Assembly (NCBI GenBank): GCA_963922205.1
Contig: CAWUHX010000115.1
Span: 372,001-436,000 of the forward strand
Source: Romanomermis culicivorax
Lineage: Eukaryota > Nematoda > Enoplea > Mermithida > Mermithidae
Direction: 5' to 3'
Length of the DNA stretch: 64,000 nt
In this document: piece by piece, positions 56,401 to 64,000 of the stretch
Position numbering within the stretch: the first letter of the stretch is position 1
How the letters are laid out: each line of letters opens with the position of its first letter
The notes under the pieces: generated by a model
Told to the model about the DNA's origin: nothing
Database searches by the model: none
Seen by the model: the letters and a program-made list of their open reading frames with translations, nothing else
Position numbers and translations under genes: made by a program

Positions 56401-59400
56401 TAATTGTTCAATAGTCGAGTAGTTCACTCATTCGATTTCCGTTATGCAATAGTCGAGCAAATTCTTGTGTACAGAAAATGTAAGGACACAAGTTCAATAA
56501 TTGCAACACAAATTTTCCATGGGTTACTATGGACTTTCGATGCAGCTGATGTAGTCCAGTTTTTATTCGCTTCTGAAATAAAATATGGCAAAAAAATGCA
56601 CTGGTCTACGAAGCGCTTTTACTGTAGAGTTTTTGCTCAGAGAATTTTCAAGCGTTAGTTGACTGATGTCAAAAATTTTCAGTTTTATGTGACGAGCAGT
56701 TTGATAGAAAATAGAAAAAATACAAAATCGCACTTGCGTTCCTATCCTTGCTTGCGGTGTACACATTGCAGATCTTATGGGGTCTCATGCGATGTACGGC
56801 TGCACCACACTGTAGAGATCTTGCGTGTAAATATTCAGATGTTGTGTATATCCCACAGTAAATAAGATGAGTTCATGCTTTACAGTATGATTTGATTTGG
56901 TGCACTTGAGCTGCACATATAGTGTGTAAGACTGTGCACTAGACATACCTTATTTTGGAAGATTTTCTGTCTTGCACCAGATTAGATCAGATCATACAAC
57001 AGACTAAACGTCAAGCTTGTACATAGACATCAACCTGGTTTTGCATTCTTATGTAAGGCTATAAGCTGGTAAGCATTCAAGGATTGTTAGTCATCAGCTT
57101 TGAAAGCACGTTTGTGACTATAACAATTAATTTATAGCGTATAATATGAGGATGTAAATTGAATATAAAATCTGAGAAAATATGCAAAAAAATAGGGAAT
57201 GAAGTTCTGGACGTGTACGAGGCTAGAGAGTCAGACGTTCTCCAGACGTCAGAGAAAAGTTACGTGACTGAACATCTTTACTGATGTTCCATGCCCTTTT
57301 TATGATAAGGTGCATCTTCTTGTGATCCTGTGCCCGTACCGTACATTATTGTTACGGTTCATCTGCTCTTGTACAACGTTCAATCAAATGATATAATGCA
57401 TCAAATGCAATATTTTCTGGTAAGCAGGTGTCTTACACGAGAAAATAACATAAACCAGCTGATGATTCCGCGTTATGAAATTTCATATCTCGTGTCGCGT
57501 GCGTATCAAAGCCCAAGATGATGTACTTTTATTGCTTGTTTTACGATCCTGCGAAGGACGTTTTTTTCTCGATCCGCCAGGCTAGACACCATGTTACCTT
57601 ATGAAGAGTACTCGAATTGCCCTGTATGCATTAATGAGCAAAAACCATACATTTCCGGCTACTAAAATCTGGGGTCAAAGAACCCGCCAAATGTCTAGCG
57701 TGTCATTTTAGCTGCCAATTAATTGCTCTAATTATAGGTTTCGAGTGGGTACTTAACTTGAATAAAAAATGCGCAAATTATAATGAGAAATTTGATTTTT
57801 TTGAGATTGAAAACCGATATCGTTGGCGGCGCGTGGTGCCCACAAAATCACGTCGACAAAATTAGCCGGGAATATTTGCAAATCGATTTGCCGTCGGTGC
57901 ACGTTTTGACCGCCGTGGCCACCCAAGGACGGTACGGGCAAGGCTTGGGGCAAGAGTTCGCTACGCATTTTTTCGTGGAATATTTTCGACCGGGTAATAA
58001 CGATTGGATTCGATACAAAAATAGGACAGGAATTCAGGTGAGGCGTGAAAATGTGATGTGTAAGTACAATTTTAGGATATACTTCCGTGAGTATACTGTA
58101 GCTACAAGGAATAATGCACTAAAAAATCCAAGTTTCCTGTAATCATCATGATCAAATTTTTAACGTTAAAAATCGAGACTATTCTCGTTTATCATCGTCT
58201 GAATTGGTTACATTAAAGACAGTCATGATAATGCCAAAATCAAGTTTTTTTGCAGCTTGCAACTTTATTTTTTCTATATTTCATTTCAGACTGCTTTTTC
58301 CTTTTCCTTTTCTTTCTATTACATGATAACCAGGAAAGTGACGTATCTCTAAAAAATTAAGCCTCTTGTGTTTGCTTCAGGATCATAGGAGTTATTTTCA
58401 TGTGAATATTGAGATATCATGATGCACTCAATTTTGATAGGCCAGCAATCATTTGAGTTACTGTTTTTGTCCATAAGACTTGGTTTACATTAAAATTTGC
58501 ATAACTATGGTAAAAAATTGAGATTTTGCCTATCTGATCTCGACAACCAACATAGCATGGAAGATTCCAAAATATGCTGTAGAAGAGGACTTTTCTTTTT
58601 TTCGAAAAGCGCTTGTTTTCCAGTTCTATGTTTATGTTTGAGAAAAAAGCACAGCACAGTTATTGATCATATAAGAACCTAAAATTTTCAGCTAAATAAT
58701 ATATTGTGATGTTTCATGTTCACCATGAAGCTATGAAAATGAAGTATATACTAATTCTGTGGTGTCTAAATCATTGTTCTTTTGTACTCCTTACATAGAA
58801 ATTTCGCTTTTACTCTGCTAGTAAAAAGTATTCTGATCGCATCTACTCAAATGACAAAATTTTTGTAGAAAAGCTATTGAGGAACCTTGAAATTTTTTTC
58901 GTCAAGAATACGCTGCTCCTGATTAAAATTTTGACTTTAGTTTAGAGCTGGCAACATGTGCAATGACAAATTAAAATGAAGTTTTTTATGGGTTAGAGTT
59001 CGTCTGTGAGATTTGGCGCCAAAATTTGAGAAAAGTGTAAGAACAAGCCGGTCAAGTATTAACGCTTCAGATATTCTTTGTTAATCCAAATACATTCTTT
59101 TGTAAACTCTTTTGCGGCTGTCGAAAATTATGTTATTCTGAAATTATGCCTAGTAATGTACAAACCAATCGATAGATCTTCCCGAGATCTGATTCAATTC
59201 GAGGCGTTTCTCATCTTTTTGAATGTATTAAAGTCTAATAAAAGGAATGGTAAGATATTAGTCTAAAGACGTATTGATCCAAAACGTAGTAAGCTCTCCA
59301 TTTCCTTCATTCTAATCCAAATGTCAGCAACGATTCCAATCATCATCATCGTCATCATAATCATGGTCCGCTTCATGGAAAACTAATTTACTTATTTTCT

Positions 59401-62400
59401 TTGAAACACGTCAACTGAGGTTTCATTCTATGCTCGAGAGACAAAAGCTATCTTTACGCTACGAGGCAATTAAGCTTAATCAGTCTGTCATCGATATTGT
59501 ACACTGCTTGCTTGCATTCTCGAACGATTTTCAAATTATGTACAGTAAATAAGCTATATACGGTCATAAAAATGGAGGAGGGATAAATTACCATTTTTAC
59601 TGTATTTTGGCGCAGATATTCGAGGGCAATTCGGACACGAATACAGTAATCGAGAGGAAACTTAATCCGAGCATAATTGCGTCCAAAATAAGGATTTTTC
59701 CTTATTCGTCGTACGCTCGGACGATTTGCATGCGGGCGGAAATATTTGGATGCAAATATCGGGGTAATTTTTTGCTCAATTTTCTACCTGCCCGTCGGAT
59801 TCGGAATCAGACATGCGGAAAAAGCATTGCAAATCCAAATTACCCTATTTCCTTCAAGACAGAAGTGTGGAAAATATGCTACTTTTCGCCTAAATGATGG
59901 AGTTGTAGGAGGAATGGTTTTTTCGTAGAAAATATCATGGAAAAGCGATATAGATATCATGTACAAGTCAATAATTTTAAGGTGTCCGTAATAGCTGTGT
60001 ATAATTTTCGATGTTTAGGAAATGTAAGTGGAACTACTGTCGGTTTTTTCAAATGAAATTTGAAAGCAGCAAATATTTCATATTTTTACCATTTCTTGTT
60101 AACCATGTAGGTCATATGGAACTGGAAGGTTTCAAAAACTTCTAACAGTGGAACGCTCGAGTAAAAATATCTACAGTAAAAACTTTCTCAAGAAAGTAAT
60201 TAAACCTATCGTTTTTTAAATTTTAAAACGTTTTATCAAAAATGGCAAAAGTCATTGATTCCGTCATTTCCATTTATCGATCAAAATCGCGGCTGTTGAA
60301 GTAGATTGTGAACTTTTCGAACTGACGGCGGTAAAATCTTTTAGATCCAATAGGTTCTATTGATCTTCTAAGTATCAGGATCGAAAACATCTCTCAAAAC
60401 CTACAAATTTATGCAACAATTTTCTTATATCTTAGAACCAGGATCCAACGTTCATGGTCTGAAAGGATAATATCGTATACGAAATTTCTCATCTGACTAA
60501 AAGACGATACCTTTCATCAATAGTCTGTTTTTTTTCAAACGCTTGTAACGCAAAAATGCTGAAAGTAAGTAAGCATGCAGAATTTCGTGCCGAGATAATA
60601 TTGTTGTTGACTGTATGTTAGGAATCGATTAACCGGCGGCTATAAACTGTGACTAAACTCTCAACTAAAAATCATTTCCGTCCGACGCGAGAAATGTTCT
60701 AAAAAAATTTCGCGCGGCTAAAAAAATATTCGCTCGGCGCAGAAAAAGCTAAGCAAATGACCAGCGCTGCGGTGCGATACGCTGGATTCTGAGATTTCAA
60801 CTTTCCAAAGCACACAATTTGTATCACGATCTTAATTCCCTAACTTTTTTCATTAATTGAGAACCATGTGCGAAATTTTTTTCTAATTTCATACTTTTTT
60901 CCTAACAAATAGCCTTCAATTCCGTCAATAACTTCGATTACCGGATTTCTTCCCGTAATACAGTATAGTATGCTAACGCGCGGTAATTAAAGAAACAATC
61001 TATACTTTATTTCATCTTTTTTCGGTTAGAAGCATTTCAAAAAAACAGATTATAGAACTGTCAATTTTGAGAAACTGAAGCAATTTTTTGATCTAACCGT
61101 GCAAACTCGATGGAAATGAAATATTCACCTTATTTGTATGGACTTGATCTGCTTCAATTGAAAATGTCAACAATCAAATGCTCGCTTTGGAGCATTAAAT
61201 CATGATGAGTGAAGCACAGTATAGGAGCGAGAAATTCGATTTCTTCTTTCTACAGTAAACGATGATCATTTATATACTTATCTAGCTGGGCAGGAAAAAC
61301 TTTTCTCAAAATAATCTGTCGATTTTCTCGCGACAATTTTCGATCAGATAAGGGCCGAAACTATTCAATCAGAATTAAGACCTTGAATTTTTTTAGGATT
61401 GTACAATTTTTGATATGCTTATAGTCAAGGAACAATAAATTAAGTACAGAAAAATTTTGAAAATTGTTCTATAGGTGGATGAAAAAATGAAATTTCTTCG
61501 CATCACGTGAAAAGGTACATTGATTGAAAAAGTAATTTTCGTTGTCAAGTTTACCCCATTAAAAATATTTTCTATTTTTATCCTAGAAAATTTTGATTCT
61601 ACATATTCAACGTTTTTAACTTGGCCTACTCGATTCTACTATTCATTGTTTCTATAGTTCTGACCAAAAAACAGAGACTTTGTAATCAACTTTGACTCTT
61701 ATAGATCTACCATCTTTTTTTCTATTAAAGGCGGTCTCATATCTTACATGGCTCCTCAAGGTCATTGGCTCAACGGCCACGACCTTAGGGATAAAATTTA
61801 CGACGGCACTACCACAAGGAACCATTACCTATCGCACGGTTTAGGCTTGCTAGTCGACGGTCAAACAGGCAAAGAACTTTTGGGCACCGTCGACGAATTT
61901 CAACCCTGGATCGGTTGGAGGAATGATAGCTTGGGTAAGTTACACGTTATCCAAAGAAAAAAGATATATACTTTTTGAAGCACTAGTCTGATATTTTGAA
62001 TTAAATCCTCGAAAAATAACCTGTACCGTAACTAAAGGCATTGGATACGTTGTCTCCACAGTAAACTCGGTTGATGTACTGAAGTAATGGTTCTTAATGG
62101 ACACGGCTTTTTTGGCTTGGCTCAGTCACGGGTTTTGCTTGGCTCGGGAAGTAAGGGCACCTGGTTGGGCCTGATTTCGTCGCAGGTCACTAATGTAGAT
62201 CAGGATGCTATCGAAATTTGTAGTTCACTCTTCTTTGAGCCTGTCAAATAATATTCTTGAAAAGCGACAATAACATTCGTTCAGTTCGAACCTGATATAT
62301 TATACTACCCTGTAGGATGTATTTTTCATACTTATGCATTTCTCATAATTGAATTTTCTAGGCGGTCATCTGGATATCGACTTTGAATTCGACGCTCCCC

Positions 62401-63706
62401 GAAATTTCACTCTCTTACGGGTCTACGTTTATAATTCACGAAAAAAACATATTCGATCATTCACTGAAGCCAAATTGTATTTTTCGGCGACCAACGATTT
62501 CAATTTGACCAGTTTTTTGACATATAAACACGATATGGACGTCTTTACTGGTAAAATTATAGAATTTTCATTCTTTCAAATTTGATGCGAATTTTAGATT
62601 TTTCCAAAATTTAAGAATCACCAAGTTGGATCGCCATCGTTATTCCGAATAAAATCGCCAAATTCATCAAATGTCAATTCAAATTTTCCGACGAATGGCT
62701 ATTGATCAGCGAAATCGATTTCATATCATGTATGTTTATAATTCCATGAATTTGAAAACTTTTTCACAATCTCACCATATTTTGCAGCAGTCGCCCTCGA
62801 TTTGGAATCCGATAACGAAATCAAAATATTAAAACCGAATACGATAGAAACGACGAAAATTTGGAAAAAATTCGAAAATTCTAAATCTAATGGTAAAATT
62901 TCGCTCGACGATTTAACAATTTCGTCCGTGGCATTGATTATTGGTGAGCTTTTCGTGCTCTTTTTTCCTACAATTTCTTATTAAAATTATGAAACTTTCG
63001 GAAATCTCAGCTGCTCTGGCTCTTGTTTAGTAGGTATCTGTCTGGAAGACTACTCGAAATTACGTTATTCTATTGAAATTATGACATTTTTTTGTTTCTG
63101 TGAAAAAAAGTGTTTTTTTCATGTCAAAATATGATCCATATTGTTGTAACCAAGAATGATCGAGCTACAACTTTTGTAGTTTTAAAACACAGATTATTTC
63201 ACTAAACTCGATGCACTGGCTTTGATTTTCGATTATAAAAAATACGGTAAAACCAGAGAAAATTTCAATAATGGTTTATATCTGAAGTTCAATGTTTCCA
63301 CGTCCTATAAAAACGATATTGTCACACTTTTTTTCAGGTTTCATCGTATTTTTCATCGTCTTCTGCACAGCCGTTCTCATTTTCGCCATTTTCAAACGAA
63401 AAAAATTGCATAAAAAATATTTATCACCCACTTATACGGGTTTGGGCCACCATCACGACGGCGGCGGCGGCAATCGTCAAACCGAACGTATAAACGTTGA
63501 CGTGAAAAATATGCAAATGACTGTTGTATCGTCGTCGGACGAAGTCGTCGGATGTATATGTCCAACGGCGACGACGAGGAAAAATCCTTTGAGCGTTCGG
63601 TTCGGCGGTTTTTTACGACCGATTTCCAAATTGATAGGCCTACCAAGATCGGACGATTCCAAAGAATTCCGCTATTTGTCGGCCAAATCTTCGGACTTTA
63701 ATACCG
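53479..63706 (+). CDS. Discoidin domain receptor (DDR) tyrosine kinase, 3' part outside the window
   Basis: Nine exons in phase: 53479-53569, 55809-55914, 57806-58037, 59616-59763, 61731-61934, 62362-62550, 62616-62729, 62788-62943, 63338-63706; 536 residues, open at the right. DDRs are collagen-binding receptor tyrosine kinases. Seen: a signal peptide (VYCWIVLAASFFEDVRC); a discoidin domain from about residue 32 (CDQALGMESRSI, GAWCP, YLQIDLPSVHVLTAVATQGR, ending in EIFGC); a DS-like domain (YDGTTTRNHYLSHGLGLLVDG, EFQPWIGWRND, HLDIDFEFD, KCQFKFSDEWLLISEIDFIS); one transmembrane helix from about residue 411 (FIVFFIVFCTAVLIFAIF) with a Lys/Arg stop-transfer; then the start of a juxtamembrane region with His/Gly and Ser stretches. 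The kinase domain must lie beyond 63707. The start ATG is 6 nt after an acceptor (53472). Exon 8 has tandem CAGCAG acceptors. Confidence 0.95.
53570..55808 (+). other. DDR intron 1
   Basis: 2.2 kb between the signal-peptide exon and the discoidin domain. AT-rich; no repeat family recognised. Confidence 0.6.
55915..57805 (+). other. DDR intron 2
   Basis: 1.9 kb; no exon seen. GCTAGACA near 57581 and TGTCTAGC near 57691 form a small inverted pair. Confidence 0.5.
58038..59615 (+). other. DDR intron 3
   Basis: 1.6 kb, AT-rich; no supportable feature inside. Confidence 0.55.
59764..61730 (+). other. DDR intron 4
   Basis: 2.0 kb. It contains a degenerate CACCG-family fragment (about 60740-60915); nothing else recognised. 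Confidence 0.55.
60740..60915. mobile_element. Degenerate CACCG-family fragment
   Basis: GACCAGCGCTGCGGTGC...GAGATTTCAACTTTCCAAAG and GAGAACCATGTGCGAAATTTTT follow the same order as GACCGGCGCGAAGCGCCGG, GAGATTTTGACC and GAGAACCATACCCAAA in copies A and C, with many substitutions. An old insertion in a DDR intron. Confidence 0.5.
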
Positions 63707-64000
63707 GTAACTACAGTAAACCATGCATGTTAGGAACATCTTCCATGTAAATTTCCAATTTCCTCCATCAGTGTCCACGCTGTATCGCTATGTTATTGTC
63801 TGTTTTTCTTAAAATGCTTTTAAATAATAGGACTCGAAACCAAGTTATAGTTATTTGTCTTACGAGTTTTTGATAAAACATCTGTCACTTGGAGCACGAT
63901 CAACTAATTCATAACAAATTTTATCATAAAAAATTTGTGAAGAGAATTTGAACCATCAGTACTAATTTTTGTCATGTTTAATTTTTTTAAACACTTTATA

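Noticed and set aside
1-64000. tRNA, rRNA or spliced-leader RNA genes
   Set aside because: I looked for tRNA B-box-like GGTTCGAATCC and conserved rRNA stretches and saw none; a covariance-model scan would be decisive.

Overview
This window is genomic DNA from an animal with many introns. A nematode is the most likely source, and not a close relative of Caenorhabditis. Introns end in short TTTCAG-type acceptors. Several start codons lie 3-12 nt behind such an acceptor, as seen with spliced-leader trans-splicing. Two genes sit about 130 bp apart, like an operon. The 8-mer CTACAGTA recurs in non-coding DNA. A flotillin gene is present, although C. elegans is known to lack one. The taxon is an inference; no ribosomal or mitochondrial marker is in the window.

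Host genes, all on the + strand: (1) a gamma-glutamyltransferase missing its 5' end, 98-8119; (2) a UTP14-family nucleolar ribosome-biogenesis protein, 11996-14007; (3) directly behind it a 384-residue protein that weakly resembles the C-terminal part of FANCI, 14143-15504; (4) a complete flotillin-1, 34224-39556, predicted at 427 residues; (5) the extracellular, transmembrane and start of the juxtamembrane parts of a discoidin domain receptor tyrosine kinase, 53479-63706, with its kinase domain beyond the right edge. Exon joins were worked out by hand and every junction keeps phase.

Much of 3.3-34 kb is mobile DNA. The largest item is a complete Ty3/gypsy-type LTR retrotransposon on the - strand (19725-29827). 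Its LTRs look identical except for one poly-T length difference, its gag-pol frame is intact, and it carries a second 857-codon frame that is not an envelope. Around it lie hAT-like elements with 8-bp target duplications, a 0.95-kb family with CACCGTTTTT ends (one copy folded into a 2.1-kb inverted repeat), a small family with poly(dG) tracts, CATACCTGT ends and 8-bp duplications, mariner-type and PIF/Harbinger-type miniature elements, and a LINE remnant. Several are nested inside one another, so filled and empty sites can be compared within the window and the insertions put in order.

The stretch 39.6-53.5 kb shows no convincing gene and forms a large gap upstream of the receptor gene.
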